A program made the translations under genes and the position numbers. From Streptomyces sp. ISL-96 (GTDB taxonomy: Bacteria; Actinomycetota; Actinomycetes; Streptomycetales; Streptomycetaceae): DNA of 64,000 nt. Under the pieces are notes generated by a model. It made no database searches and had not been told where the DNA came from. It worked only from the letters and a program-made list of their open reading frames with translations. Location of the stretch: assembly GCF_018614035.1 (NCBI RefSeq), contig NZ_JAGGPA010000003.1:79328-143327 (forward strand), in the 5' to 3' direction. Positions 26,239-34,159 of this stretch are shown piece after piece; position 1 is the first letter of the stretch; each line of letters starts with the position of its first letter.

Positions 26239-26985
26239 TCAGCGGGTGGCGAGCTTCGCCTTCCAGGTGCCGGAGCCGCTGGCGACCTCCTGGACTTTGT
26301 CCAAGTCCTTACCGAAGGACTTCACCAGGGGGTAGATCGTCCATACGGTGGATGCGGTGGCGACGGCCGCGTGGTGGCCCCTGCGGGCGACCTTTCCCTT
26401 GTGGATGGCGATGGCGGCGTTGACGTTCTTGACCTCGCTGCCGGCTCGCAGGACGTCAGTGACCTTGCCCTTGTCGAACTGATAGCGCAGGTTGAGCGTC
26501 TCGCTGGTGACCGGGACGTTGAAGATCCTTTCGGTCACGGTGAAAGAGATCCACTCAACGCTCTTGCCCTGGACGGCCTGGTCGGTCTTGGAGGTGACCT
26601 CGGTGACGAACTTGACGTCCTTGTTGTAGGAGTCGACGACCTTGAGCGGGCGGTCTATCTTGCCCTTGGCCTGGCCGCTGAAGGCCTTGTAGATGTTCCG
26701 GTTCTGGAGGTACTTGACGAACCGGGCCTGCTTGTCGGCCGGCAACTTGGTGAACGCGTTGAGGGCCTTTCTGGCCTCGGGCGTCTTCTGGTGCTTCAGG
26801 TAGGCGGTGTAATTCTTGACAGTGAGCTGGGCGGGCTGCTTCGCCTCGGCTTGGGCGACGGCCTGCGTGCTGTTGAGATACGCGGTGGCGTCCATGGCTG
26901 ACGCGGTGGGGGCCAGGACGGCGAGTGCGGCGGCGCCGGCGACGGCGGAGGCAGCGATGCGACGCGTGGCGATACGGCTGTGCAC
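26239..26985 (-). CDS. Secreted protein of unknown function, paralogue A
   Basis: A 248-residue exported protein. HSRIATRRIAASAVAGAAALAVLAPTASAM is a classic signal peptide with an AXA cleavage site near residue 29. The mature part has a helical K/A/L-rich segment (YTAYLKHQKTPEARKALNAF, then LPADKQARFVKYLQNRNIYK) and a beta-rich second half (FTVTERIFNVPVTSETLNLRY) ending TWKAKLATR. It is clearly paralogous to the 31824-32561 product (well over half identical by eye). GTG at 26985 was chosen from GGGAGA 6 nt upstream; it sits behind the shared GGGCANTGCCC block. No known fold recognised. Confidence 0.85.
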   Translation of the reverse strand: MHSRIATRRIAASAVAGAAALAVLAPTASAMDATAYLNSTQAVAQAEAKQPAQLTVKNYTAYLKHQKTPEARKALNAFTKLPADKQARFVKYLQNRNIYKAFSGQAKGKIDRPLKVVDSYNKDVKFVTEVTSKTDQAVQGKSVEWISFTVTERIFNVPVTSETLNLRYQFDKGKVTDVLRAGSEVKNVNAAIAIHKGKVARRGHHAAVATASTVWTIYPLVKSFGKDLDKVQEVASGSGTWKAKLATR

Positions 26986-27060
26986 GATGTTCTCCCTGAG
27001 GCTGCGGTATTTGGCGGGGGGGGGCAACAAGCCTATGGATATGCCGAGTTGGCCAATATT

Positions 27061-27084
27061 GACTCTTGGGGCATTGCACTTGAG
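27061..27084 (-). promoter_or_regulatory. Shared palindromic block, site A
   Basis: On the minus strand CTCAAGTGCAATGCCCCAAG then AGTCAAT, 76 bp upstream of paralogue A. It matches sites B, C and D (AGGGCANTGCCCC-AAGAGACAATT); one palindrome arm is imperfect (GTGCA). Downstream GGCCAACTCGGC and CATAGGCT align with GGCCAACCCGGC and CATAGTGT at site C, suggesting a common promoter architecture. Confidence 0.65.
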
Positions 27085-27099
27085 GGCCACCCGTTCCTA

Positions 27100-27406
27100 A
27101 AGCGTGTTGCAGAAGGCTGCGACCGGGGCCCCTCTCGTGCACGCGTGTGGAGTTGTGGGCTGAGCCGTTGTGGGTGAAAACGTTCACCGGGTGGCGGATG
27201 CGGCAGCTCGCGCCGCTGTTCGAATGCTCGCCGATAACGGTGTGCCGGGTTGTCCAGCGGCTGCGGCCGCTTCTCGCCCCGGAGCCGGCTCCGCGCCGCG
27301 CGGACACCGCGGAGCATCGCCGGGTGCACGCCCGCGCCGAGCACGCCTTCTCCCGGACACGACCCCGGCCCTGACCTGCGCAGTCACAGCCTTCTGCAAC
27401 ACGCTT
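27100..27406. mobile_element. 307-bp MITE / deletion derivative of an IS5-family element
   Basis: Perfect 20-bp terminal inverted repeats AAGCGTGTTGCAGAAGGCTG (27100-27119) and CAGCCTTCTGCAACACGCTT (27387-27406). The interior still encodes shards of a transposase on the plus strand. LWVKTFTGWRMRQLAPLFECS is joined directly to HRRVHARAEHAFSR, the start and end of an IS5-type DDE transposase with the catalytic core deleted. It lies between the promoter of paralogue A and the stop codon of the 27406 gene. Confidence 0.8.
27147..27374 (+). pseudogene. Transposase remnant inside the MITE
   Basis: A 75-codon relic. The N-terminal helix-turn-helix region of an IS5-family transposase (HTH-like PITVCRVVQRLRPLL) runs into its C-terminal HRRVHARAEHAF motif, so the DDE domain has been deleted. 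It is non-functional and could only be mobilised in trans. Confidence 0.7.
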
Positions 27407-27762
27407 CAGTCTGGAATGCGGCGCCCCATCTTTGCCGATTTCCGGTTATGGTCCTTGGTGTCCCACCACTCTTCCAAGAGCGCGTGTACCAGGTGCACGA
27501 GTTGGTCCAGACGTTCCGGATCAGGGGCGGGCGAGGTGAATACATCCGTGAAGGATTTTTCGTCCCACGGCAGGGTGAAGACCCAGCGCTCGTCCTGGTG
27601 ACCTTGACGCATCACGGTAAGCCGGTAGGTCAATGTCACCGTGCGGTTCGGGTGATGATCGACCGACAAGCCGGAGACGTGGTACGTGGTTGGTGGGTCA
27701 CCCGTGGTGTACGAGCGGGCCAAAGCGCGCTCAGCTGGTGTCCGCGCCGGCATGTGGCCCAC
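27406..27762 (-). CDS. Small cytoplasmic protein, candidate immunity partner
   Basis: A 118-residue soluble protein without signal peptide, 48 bp downstream of the secreted toxin-like gene and on the same strand. TYHVSGLSVDHHPNRTVTLT then VFTLPWDEKSFTDVF and an acidic/aromatic tail (DQLVHLVHALLEEWWDTKD) resemble the composition of immunity proteins, but no family is recognised. The stop codon overlaps the terminal inverted repeat of the MITE, so the original C-terminus may be lost. The start is either GTG 27762 or ATG 27753. Confidence 0.55.
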   Translation of the reverse strand: MGHMPARTPAERALARSYTTGDPPTTYHVSGLSVDHHPNRTVTLTYRLTVMRQGHQDERWVFTLPWDEKSFTDVFTSPAPDPERLDQLVHLVHALLEEWWDTKDHNRKSAKMGRRIPD

Positions 27763-27810
27763 CCGCCCCTTCGTCTCATCAGGTAGGGAATGCTTCCCCT
27801 CTTGCTGCGG

Positions 27811-28266
27811 TCAGCACTTGGCAGCGTAACCGGTGGTCACCGTATAGGCGGTGAGCAGGTCATTGGTTCCGGCGGGGGTTCCGATGATGGTGCGGAACTT
27901 TTCCTTCGGAGGGCACGCGGGGGCGTAAGTGGAGAACCCGCCTCGGCCATTGGGCTTGCCGGACCAGATGGCCGCCCTGATTCGCTTGTCCATCGTGTTG
28001 TTCCAGCCGTGACGTCGCTTGATGTGCTTCCAGCCCCAAGTCTTCGTGCCGCAACGAAGGGTGTACACCCCGGGGCCACGGTGATACTTCTTCACGATGT
28101 ACTTACTGTTCTTCCTTTTGCACGTCGCGTCGATACTGTCGGCGGCAGCCTGAGTCGACGAAGAGGGCGCGGCGGTCGCAGGCACAGCCGCCGGTATCGT
28201 CAGAGCCGAGGCCACAACGAAAGCCGAGAAAATGGTCTTGACGTTACGGGACCTGTCCAGATGCAC
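27811..28266 (-). CDS. Small secreted protein with a possible BECR-fold RNase toxin domain
   Basis: A 151-residue exported protein. The signal peptide FSAFVVASALTIPAAVPATAAP ends near residue 34. The mature part contains KHIKRRHGWNNTMDKRI, RAAIWSGKPNG, then FRTIIGTPAG and LLTAYTVTTGY, plus four cysteines. An early H-I-x-x-R-H, a middle basic helix and a late T-x-Y/T-T-G-Y strand are typical of the barnase/EndoU/colicin E5-D/RelE-like toxin superfamily; this is pattern-based inference. GTG at 28266 follows AGGGGGA. Behind shared operator site B and followed by a candidate immunity gene. Confidence 0.6.
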   Translation of the reverse strand: MHLDRSRNVKTIFSAFVVASALTIPAAVPATAAPSSSTQAAADSIDATCKRKNSKYIVKKYHRGPGVYTLRCGTKTWGWKHIKRRHGWNNTMDKRIRAAIWSGKPNGRGGFSTYAPACPPKEKFRTIIGTPAGTNDLLTAYTVTTGYAAKC

Positions 28267-28362
28267 GTCTCCCCCTTGGGCTATCTCCGCATTCAGCGGG
28301 GCGAATGGCAACCTCCGGTCGGGGATGCGTGATAATCACACCACGTCTGCGCGCATTCGGTA

Positions 28363-28388
28363 ATTGTCTTTTGGGGCATTGCCCTTCA
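28363..28388 (-). promoter_or_regulatory. Shared palindromic block, site B
   Basis: On the minus strand CTGAAGGGCAATGCCCCAAA then AGACAATTA, 97 bp upstream of the secreted toxin-like gene. It contains the perfect 11-bp palindrome GGGCAATGCCC and the downstream CCAAAAGACAATT seen at sites A, C and D. Confidence 0.7.
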
Positions 28389-28716
28389 GGTCACTGTCCG
28401 CTTCTGGGCGCTCCTATCAGTGCTGGCTGCTAGGTACGTTGAGCAGCGACGCACCCAGGGGAACATGGCTCTGCTGGGAACAGATGGACAGGAAGGCACC
28501 CCGAGGATGGCGACAGCTGCCACGAGTGGCCTCGGAGGAATCGTCCCCGGCGGCTTTCCGCTGGGGACGGGGCCGGCCGATCAGAGGCGGTTGTGCAACG
28601 CAGGGCAGCTCGACCGGCAAGGGATTCGAAGATCCGCTTGATCACCGGGCGGACCGTCCCGCCCATCTCGCCGCCCCATGATGCCCGGGTCCATCATGGG
28701 CATTTCGTGGCGACCA
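28389..28716. other. Intergenic stretch without a supported gene
   Basis: Short open frames exist on both strands but show no ribosome binding sites, codon bias or recognisable protein features. I see nothing else in it apart from the upstream edge of site B. Confidence 0.5.
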
Positions 28717-29238
28717 TTACTTCAGTCCCCACTCCTGCTTGATGCGCTTGCTGTTGCTGTCGTTCCACTTGGTGATGGTCAGCTTCCTGCCGCTCTTGCT
28801 GGTCTCGGCAGTGATGGCCATGCCCGACCACTTGTTGATGATCTTGCTGGCGTTCAACGCCCACTGCTGCTTCGTGGAGGAAGGGCTGCAGCCGTACTGC
28901 TTCACCTGCGTGCCGGACGCCTTGGAGGTCACGCCCATGCACTTGGCCGACTTCTTGTTCCTGATCGTGTAGAGGCCCCTGCTGTTGCCCTTCAGCGTCC
29001 AGCGCTGTTCAGAGCCACTGCCACACCGCCGGATCACCAGGACCGCGCCGCTGTTTTTCTTGCCGTCGTTGGAGATGCACACGTCCTTGCCCTTGGGGGT
29101 ACCCCATACCTTGCCCAGGCGGACGTTGGTGTAGCTTCCGGTAGTTCCTGTCTCTCCAGCAGCGGCCGGAGCTACGCCGCCACCGACAAGCGCGGTGGCC
29201 GATGCGGCAAGGATGAGCGTACGGGCTGTCTTCTTCAC
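28717..29238 (-). CDS. Secreted ricin B-type (RICIN/CBM13-like) lectin-domain protein
   Basis: A 173-residue exported protein. KKTARTLILAASATALVGGGVAPAAAG is the signal peptide. The mature part has ricin-like repeats around a hydrophobic core: GKDVCISNDGKKNSGAVLVI then CGSGSEQRWTLKGN, KSAKCMGVTSKASGTQVKQY then CSPSSTKQQWAL, and a third TKWNDSNSKRIKQEWGLK. The Q-x-W motif appears as QRW, QQW and QEW. It probably binds an extracellular carbohydrate. GTG at 29238 follows AAGGGAA; it starts only 15 bp from the divergent DUF3515 gene. Confidence 0.72.
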   Translation of the reverse strand: MKKTARTLILAASATALVGGGVAPAAAGETGTTGSYTNVRLGKVWGTPKGKDVCISNDGKKNSGAVLVIRRCGSGSEQRWTLKGNSRGLYTIRNKKSAKCMGVTSKASGTQVKQYGCSPSSTKQQWALNASKIINKWSGMAITAETSKSGRKLTITKWNDSNSKRIKQEWGLK

Positions 29239-29253
29239 GAGAGGTTCCCTTCT

Positions 29254-29745
29254 GTGGTTCGTGTTTCGCGGGCGCGGATGGCCGTCACAGCGGCGGCGAT
29301 CGGCGCCCTGACTGGCGGTGTGCTGGTGGCACGTCAGGTGAGCTCGCCCGGATACGGGTTTGAGTCCGCCCCGCGAGCCGAGCGGCCTGAATGCGAGAAG
29401 GCCGCGTCCCGCTACCCGGACCGTCTCGCGGGCCAGAGGCTGACCTTCACCGGACGCCCCGGAGTCGCAGTGTGGGGCGATGACGCGATTGTTCTGCGCT
29501 GTGGCCTCACGCCGCCGGCCCCGACCGTCGACCCGTGCGCCAACGTCAACGGCGTGGACTGGGTCTTCCTCGAAGACCGTTCCAAGGACGGCAAGAAGGT
29601 GGTCCTCACCTACGGCCGGACTCCGGCTGTAGAAGCCGTGGTCTCCGACAAGGTCGCCGCCATGGACGCCGTCCTGGTCGACCTGTCCAAGCTGGTTGAG
29701 CCGATCAAGAAATACACTCGATGCCTGAACTCTGAAGACGTGTGA
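29254..29745 (+). CDS. DUF3515-family membrane-anchored protein
   Basis: A 163-residue protein with one N-terminal hydrophobic segment (MAVTAAAIGALTGGVLVAR) and an extracytoplasmic domain. The family pattern of actinobacterial DUF3515 is clear: CEKAASRYPDRLAGQRLTFT, VAVWGDDAIVLRCGLTPP, NGVDWVFLED, and a closing cysteine-bearing RCLNS. Function unknown. The start is GTG at 29254 with GAGAGG upstream; ATG at 29278 would still keep the membrane segment. Confidence 0.75.
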   Translation: MVRVSRARMAVTAAAIGALTGGVLVARQVSSPGYGFESAPRAERPECEKAASRYPDRLAGQRLTFTGRPGVAVWGDDAIVLRCGLTPPAPTVDPCANVNGVDWVFLEDRSKDGKKVVLTYGRTPAVEAVVSDKVAAMDAVLVDLSKLVEPIKKYTRCLNSEDV

Positions 29746-29822
29746 CCTCAACCTTGTATGCGGGGACCGAATCCGCGCCATTGATGTTCGAACGAAGGCG
29801 TGAGGGCGCCATGCCCGCGATG

Positions 29823-29864
29823 TCCCGTTAGGGCAGTGTCCTTTCGAGCACCGCCCTAACGGGA
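29823..29864 (+). terminator. Terminator after the DUF3515 gene
   Basis: Perfect 12-bp inverted repeat TCCCGTTAGGGC / GCCCTAACGGGA with an 18-nt loop, 78 bp past the stop. The remaining 250 bp up to 30111 shows no gene. Confidence 0.7.
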
Positions 29865-30111
29865 CCCCCACCGGATTTCGCGCCAACTGAAGACCAAGAG
29901 CTGGAGCGGCTGCCTTCCGTAAATGGCCCTTGACGGCCAGCCGTTGAGGGCCCGCAGAGGTTCAGGCAGTGAGCGTTTTCAGCGTGACCACCGATCGGGT
30001 GACGTGTGACTGAGCATCACAGATGGCGGATGAGCGCTCTACTTGGCGGGTCTGAGCGCTAGGTTCTGCTCGCGGGGCCGCCATCGTGGTGGACCATTGG
30101 CAGGGGGCGTC

Positions 30112-30783
30112 ATGAACCGGGGATCTCGGGAGAACGGGCTGCGCTGGGTAGCGGACCCACGTAGCGACAGCTTCACGCTCACGCTCAGCGAGGGGCTCTC
30201 GCCGTACGAACTGCTACGCAGCGTAGGAGCTGAGGAGCGCCACATCGTCCCGCTGACCCGTCACGCGGCGTACGACCTGCTACTCAGAACCGAAGAGGAC
30301 CACATCAGCGACCTGGACTTCCTGGACTGGGAAGACGACGCGGCAGTGGCCCGATTGACGAGCGGGGGCTTCCTTCCCGCCCCGCCGGACGCCATCGTCC
30401 GAGCGGGTTCGGTGGCGGGCTGGGCGTACGCGCTGGAGGAGTTCACCTGTCACACCAGTACCTACGTCGCGGCGCTGTCCGAGCGGGGACGGGCTTTTGT
30501 CGTGCATCGCAATGCGAAGGGTTTCAGCCGCGTCAGCTACGGCCTGCACGGCGAGGTTGTGTCATCGTTCGAGCCGGGTCTGCCCCATCTCGGGGACGGC
30601 GCTCCGGCCGAGGTGGCGCTCGGTTTCGTTCACCGTGGTGACGAGGTAGGGGATGTGGCGTTCCTACGGTTCCTGGAGGGCGAGCTCGGCATCTACCTCC
30701 CCTGGGAGGAGACGGAAGCGGAGCTGCCGGCGGTCGCGTTCACTCACACAGCCGGGGAAGATCAGATTGTTGTGAATTCGTAG
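30112..30783 (+). CDS. DUF6461-like hypothetical protein
   Basis: A 223-residue acidic cytoplasmic protein. LTLSEGLSPYELLRSVGAE followed by a mid-segment GWAYALEEF and SFEPGLPHLGDG fits the DUF6461 group, widespread in Streptomyces and often found near toxin or immunity genes. ATG at 30112 is supported by GGGGGC 3 nt upstream. No operon partner; the transposase downstream is separate. Confidence 0.65.
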   Translation: MNRGSRENGLRWVADPRSDSFTLTLSEGLSPYELLRSVGAEERHIVPLTRHAAYDLLLRTEEDHISDLDFLDWEDDAAVARLTSGGFLPAPPDAIVRAGSVAGWAYALEEFTCHTSTYVAALSERGRAFVVHRNAKGFSRVSYGLHGEVVSSFEPGLPHLGDGAPAEVALGFVHRGDEVGDVAFLRFLEGELGIYLPWEETEAELPAVAFTHTAGEDQIVVNS

Positions 30784-30929
30784 AGGGACGCGCCCGCGAC
30801 GGCGCGCGTACCGCTTCGGAGGACCGCCAGCCGCGCGGAACGCCAATTGCATCGCCCAGTCCCGCCAAGTAGGGCGTTCATCCGCCAACTGAAGCGCTCA
30901 GTCACATGACGGCGACGAGGACGCAGCGC

Positions 30930-30993
30930 ACGAGGCACCCGTGCCGTTGAGGGAGGTGTTCGAAGCCTCAACTCATCAGCGCAGGTGCCTCGT
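30930..30993 (+). promoter_or_regulatory. Nested inverted repeat before the transposase start
   Basis: Outer arms ACGAGGCACC (30930-30939) and GGTGCCTCGT (30984-30993) enclose inner arms GTTGAGG and CCTCAAC. The outer right arm ends on the first base of the TTG start, so in mRNA the structure would hide the initiation region, as known for other insertion sequences that limit expression from outside promoters. Confidence 0.55.
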
Positions 30994-31742
30994 TGGTCTC
31001 TTATCCTGCCGCACTCGACCTGCCGCATGCGCTGGTCGAGTGGGTCACCATGCTCATCGTCACCCGCCAGGGTGACCGTCGCTGCAAGCTTCCGCCGCAC
31101 CAACGCGCGCTCGTCGCTTTGGTGTACTTGCGCAAGCACGACACCCTGGCCCAGATCGCCGCCGGCTTCGGTATCTCGGTCGGCACCGCCCACGCCTACA
31201 CCGCCGCGGTCATCGACCTCCTGGCCGCCCGGGCTCCGGGCCTGCTCAAGGTCCTGCGCGAGCACGAACCGGAGTACGCCCTGCTCGACGGCACGCTCGC
31301 CGACTGCGACCGTGTGGGCGACGGTCGAGCCGACTACTCCCACAAGCACCGCCGCCACGGCGTGAACGTGCAGGTCGTGACCGACCCAGCCGGGCACGTG
31401 CTGTGGATCTCGCCGGCCCTCCCGGGCCGCTGCCACGACCTGACCGCGGCACGAACCCACCGGATCATCCGGATCTGCGAACGCCAGGGAGTCCCCGTCC
31501 TTGCCGACCGCGCCTACACGGGCGCTGGCCCCTGGGTTACCACCGGACGCAGACGACCGCCTGGCGGACAGCTCTCTCCCACACAGGAAACGATTAACCG
31601 GGCGCTCGCCACGTCCCGGGCACCCGTCGAGCGCGGCATGGCACGGCTGAAGTCCTGGCGGATCTTCCGAAGATCCCGGATCAGCCCGAACCGAATGACG
31701 TCAGTCGCTAAGGCCGTCCTCACCCTGGAGAGGCAACGCTGA
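30993..31742 (+). CDS. IS5-family DDE transposase (DDE_Tnp_4 type)
   Basis: A 249-residue transposase. An N-terminal helix-turn-helix ([20 protein letters not shown]) precedes the catalytic domain with D in [13 protein letters not shown] in [11 protein letters not shown] and E in [13 protein letters not shown], so the triad is complete. Start TTG at 30993, no clear ribosome binding site. A 10-bp direct repeat GCTCAGTCAC flanks the region (30896-30905 and 31747-31756) and may be the target duplication; terminal inverted repeats were not found. Confidence 0.8.
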   Translation: MVSYPAALDLPHALVEWVTMLIVTRQGDRRCKLPPHQRALVALVYLRKHDTLAQIAAGFGISVGTAHAYTAAVIDLLAARAPGLLKVLREHEPEYALLDGTLADCDRVGDGRADYSHKHRRHGVNVQVVTDPAGHVLWISPALPGRCHDLTAARTHRIIRICERQGVPVLADRAYTGAGPWVTTGRRRPPGGQLSPTQETINRALATSRAPVERGMARLKSWRIFRRSRISPNRMTSVAKAVLTLERQR

Positions 31743-31823
31743 AAAGGCTCAGTCACCGAGCTGACGAAGGGCGAGCAGCCTCTCCTTGGGTGACCGTTCT
31801 CCATCCATGCGACAGGTGGCGGA

Positions 31824-32561
31824 TCAGCGGTTGGCGAGCTTGGCCTTCCAGGTGCGGGTGTCGGCGGTGATCTCCTGGACCTTGTCCACGCCCTTGCCGA
31901 AGGACTGCACTCGGGGGACTGCCTTCCAGACCGTGGAGGCGGTGGCCACGCCGGTGTGGCCGGTGCGGGCGACCTTGCCCTTGGTGATCCTGATGGCGGC
32001 GTTGACGTTCTTGATCTCACTACTGGCGCGCGGAGTGCCGCTGACCTTGCCCTTGAAGATCTCGTAGCGGAGGTTGAGCGTCTCACTGGTGACCGGAATG
32101 CCGAAGATCGTCTCGGTCACGGTGAACGAGACCTGCTTGGTGCTCTTGCCCATGGCGGTCTTGCCGGCGGTGACCTCGGTGATGAACGTGACGTCCTTGT
32201 TGTAGGGGTCGACGACCTTGAGCCTGCGGTCGATGTTGCCCCTGGCCTGGTCGATGAGGGCCTTGTAGATGTCCCGGTCCTGGAGGTACTTGACGAACCG
32301 GGCCTGCTTGCTGGTGGGCAGCTTGGTGAACGCGTTGAGCGCCTTCTTGGCCTCGGGCGTCTTCTGCTGCTTGAGGTAGGCGGTGTAGCTCTTGACGGTG
32401 AGCTGGGCGGCAACCGGCTGCGCCTCCGCCTGGACGGCCTGGTTGTTGCTGGGCTGCGCGTTGGCGTCCATGGCGGACGTGGTCGGGGCCAGGACGGCGA
32501 GGGCAGCGGCGCCGGCGACGGCGGACGCTGCGAGGCGGCGCGTGGATATGCGGCTGTGCAT
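31824..32561 (-). CDS. Secreted protein of unknown function, paralogue B
   Basis: A 245-residue exported protein beginning MHSRISTRRLAASAVAGAAA, with an AXA-type site after LAPTTSAM. It shares with paralogue A the helical half (YTAYLKQQKTPEAKKALNAF, QARFVKYLQDRDIYKA) and the beta half (FTVTETIFGIPVTSETLNLR, VATASTVWKAVP) and the same end TWKAKLANR. ATG at 32561 with GGGAGAC upstream. Located behind operator site C, divergent from the orphan LuxR gene. The pair probably arose by duplication with its promoter. Confidence 0.85.
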   Translation of the reverse strand: MHSRISTRRLAASAVAGAAALAVLAPTTSAMDANAQPSNNQAVQAEAQPVAAQLTVKSYTAYLKQQKTPEAKKALNAFTKLPTSKQARFVKYLQDRDIYKALIDQARGNIDRRLKVVDPYNKDVTFITEVTAGKTAMGKSTKQVSFTVTETIFGIPVTSETLNLRYEIFKGKVSGTPRASSEIKNVNAAIRITKGKVARTGHTGVATASTVWKAVPRVQSFGKGVDKVQEITADTRTWKAKLANR

Positions 32562-32630
32562 GGTGTCTCCCGGTGGTTTTGATGTTTGCTATTGCGCAGA
32601 ACGACACTATGAATCCGCCGGGTTGGCCGA

Positions 32631-32658
32631 AATTGTCTCTTGGGGCACTGCCCTTGAG
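32631..32658. promoter_or_regulatory. Shared palindromic block, site C
   Basis: On the minus strand CCTCAAGGGCAGTGCCCC then AAGAGACAATT, 70 bp upstream of paralogue B and 117 bp upstream of the divergent LuxR-type gene. It is the best-formed site (GGGCA-G-TGCCC). Its place between the two genes suggests it could serve both. Confidence 0.7.
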
Positions 32659-32774
32659 GGACCCCGCTTTTCTGGCGTGCTCTTGTCAGTGGCGGGGACT
32701 AGGTTGGGTCGTGATCGCCGCCGCACCCAGGGCACGGGGCTCTGCTGGGAACAGCGGCATCAGGAAGGACCAGC

Positions 32775-33122
32775 ATGTCCAAACGGTCCGATGCGGCAGA
32801 TGTGGCTTGCGCCTACCGGCGAACCGGAATCGCTCCAGTGAGTGGGATCGGGAGACTCAAGGAGCTGACGGGCCGGGAGAAGGAAGTCCTTCTCCTGCTG
32901 GGTACGGGGTTGGGCAATCGGCAACTGGCGCGTGAGCTGGGCATAGCGGAGCGGACAGTGAAGGCGCATGTCGCCCGCATAGTGGATAAACTCGGGCAGG
33001 AAACTCGACTGCAGGCTGCAGTGCTGTCCGTGCTCGCCCACAGCGTGCTCTGCGTCGATCCATCGTGTCCGTGCCGGCACTCCGCGCTGCCGCCTGGCAT
33101 CCGGAATGCGTTTGCCGCGTAA
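32775..33122 (+). CDS. Orphan LuxR-type HTH regulator
   Basis: A 115-residue protein that is almost only a GerE/LuxR DNA-binding domain. LTGREKEVLLLLGTGLGNRQLARELGIAERTVKAHVARIVDKLG is a textbook four-helix module (about residues 31-75). The tail has a small cysteine cluster (VDPSCPC) that might bind metal. There is no receiver or ligand-binding domain. ATG at 32775 follows AGGAAGGA. It diverges from paralogue B across site C and is a candidate regulator of the secreted-protein genes. Confidence 0.88.
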   Translation: MSKRSDAADVACAYRRTGIAPVSGIGRLKELTGREKEVLLLLGTGLGNRQLARELGIAERTVKAHVARIVDKLGQETRLQAAVLSVLAHSVLCVDPSCPCRHSALPPGIRNAFAA

Positions 33123-33130
33123 GTGCGGGT

Positions 33131-33163
33131 CGCGCCCGACCCCCTGACCCGGGGTCGGGCGCG
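33131..33163 (+). terminator. Terminator of the orphan LuxR gene
   Basis: Perfect 13-bp stem CGCGCCCGACCCC / GGGGTCGGGCGCG with a 7-nt loop, 8 bp after the stop. Confidence 0.85.
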
Positions 33164-33898
33164 GCCTCCCCGAAGGCGCCCCGTGTGGACACTGCCTGCC
33201 TGGTACACCTCACTCTCACATGCCACAGCGAGGGCTCCTCAGGTGCACATGCGTCACTCGGGCTTCTCGGACAGCGCCCTTGCCATGCGCAATAGTTGAG
33301 CGTTGCACATGACAAGGGTGCAATGCCTCCGCGTATGCGCGTGATGCGACTGTGCCGATCTCGCAGGGTGTGCTGCGTATCCAACGAAGCCTTACGTGAC
33401 AGACGGCTCAAGGGCGACGCCTACCGCGGCGGGACGCATCCCCAAGGGGCATTGCCCTTTCGTACACCTCCCTGCTGGACGTCGCGAGAATGAGGAACTC
33501 GCGTCTACGTTCGAGCCTCGGGTTGCCGGATGGGCAGCCATGACCGACTGGGGCTCACATGAAGATGCGCATGATGCCGAAGATCGCGGGGACCGCGGCC
33601 CTGGCGGCGGCAGTCACCCTTTGGGATCTCTGGCTCGGAGACGCTGTCAACAGCTCGTCTCATGGTCTCTGATCATGATCCCGAACGGGTTCGACGCCCA
33701 TCTGGAGGCGGATTCACCGACCGCCGGGCTCGCGGCAGCGTGCTGCCGACAGTCACACTGTGCGTGAGCTTGATCTCACAGGCGCCCCTCTGTGTGGTGC
33801 AGATCCGAGAGATCGCCCGGAAAGTGCCATGATGGGGCCTGCAGGAGTCTCATACCTGCGTGTCGAAGATGCCGACACCCAACAGCGAGGAACCCGAC
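33164..33898. other. Gene-poor stretch with degraded sequence
   Basis: No convincing complete gene. It contains a partial copy of the shared palindrome (GGGGCATTGCCC at 33446-33457, lacking the AGAGACAATT flank). It also has a 37-codon frame at 33559-33672 starting MKMRMMPKIAGTAALAAAVT, which looks like an isolated signal peptide. This could be the remains of another secreted-protein gene. Confidence 0.4.
33559..33672 (+). pseudogene. Possible signal-peptide remnant of a secreted-protein gene
   Basis: A 37-codon frame with a basic start and an alanine-rich hydrophobic core, then a loss of coding character and a stop. The preceding partial palindrome at 33446 would fit a decayed fifth member of the shared-operator set. 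No conserved mature domain is left. Confidence 0.3.
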
Positions 33899-34159
33899 AT
33901 GGCCACCGGATCCGCAGACAGCCCCGCAACCCTCTACGGGCCCGTCTCACTCGTCCTTGGCACTGTTGCTCTGATCGCCGCGGTGTTCGCCGGCTATATC
34001 GGAATCGCGATCCCGTTCCTGTTCGGCAGCCTCGCCGTCACTTTCGCGCTCCTCGGCCTGGCACGCAAGCTCAACCGAGGCCAGTGCGCCATCGGCCTCA
34101 CCGCCGGATCCCTGAGCGTGCTCTACCCGATCTTCCTCGCCGCTGCCCTGAGCGCCTGA
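33899..34159 (+). CDS. Small two-helix membrane protein
   Basis: An 86-residue protein with two or three hydrophobic segments (LVLGTVALIAAVFAGYIGIA, FLFGSLAVTFALLGLA, and a closing LSVLYPIFLAAAL). No family recognised beyond small DUF4190-like membrane proteins. ATG at 33899 has GAGGAA 7 nt upstream; a longer frame from 33860 adds a hydrophilic MSKMPTPNSEEPD without a ribosome binding site. Confidence 0.6.
   Translation: MATGSADSPATLYGPVSLVLGTVALIAAVFAGYIGIAIPFLFGSLAVTFALLGLARKLNRGQCAIGLTAGSLSVLYPIFLAAALSA

Larger units (their letters stand above)
30896..31756. mobile_element. Probable IS5-type insertion bounded by a 10-bp direct repeat
   Basis: GCTCAGTCAC occurs on both sides of the transposase gene in the same orientation. 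No inverted termini were detected inside the repeats, so either the element is old or the repeat is coincidental. Confidence 0.4.

Noticed and set aside
33439..33462. Fifth copy of the shared operator
   Set aside because: The palindrome GGGCAATGCCC is present but the AAGAGACAATT flank is missing and no intact gene follows; counted only as a possible relic.
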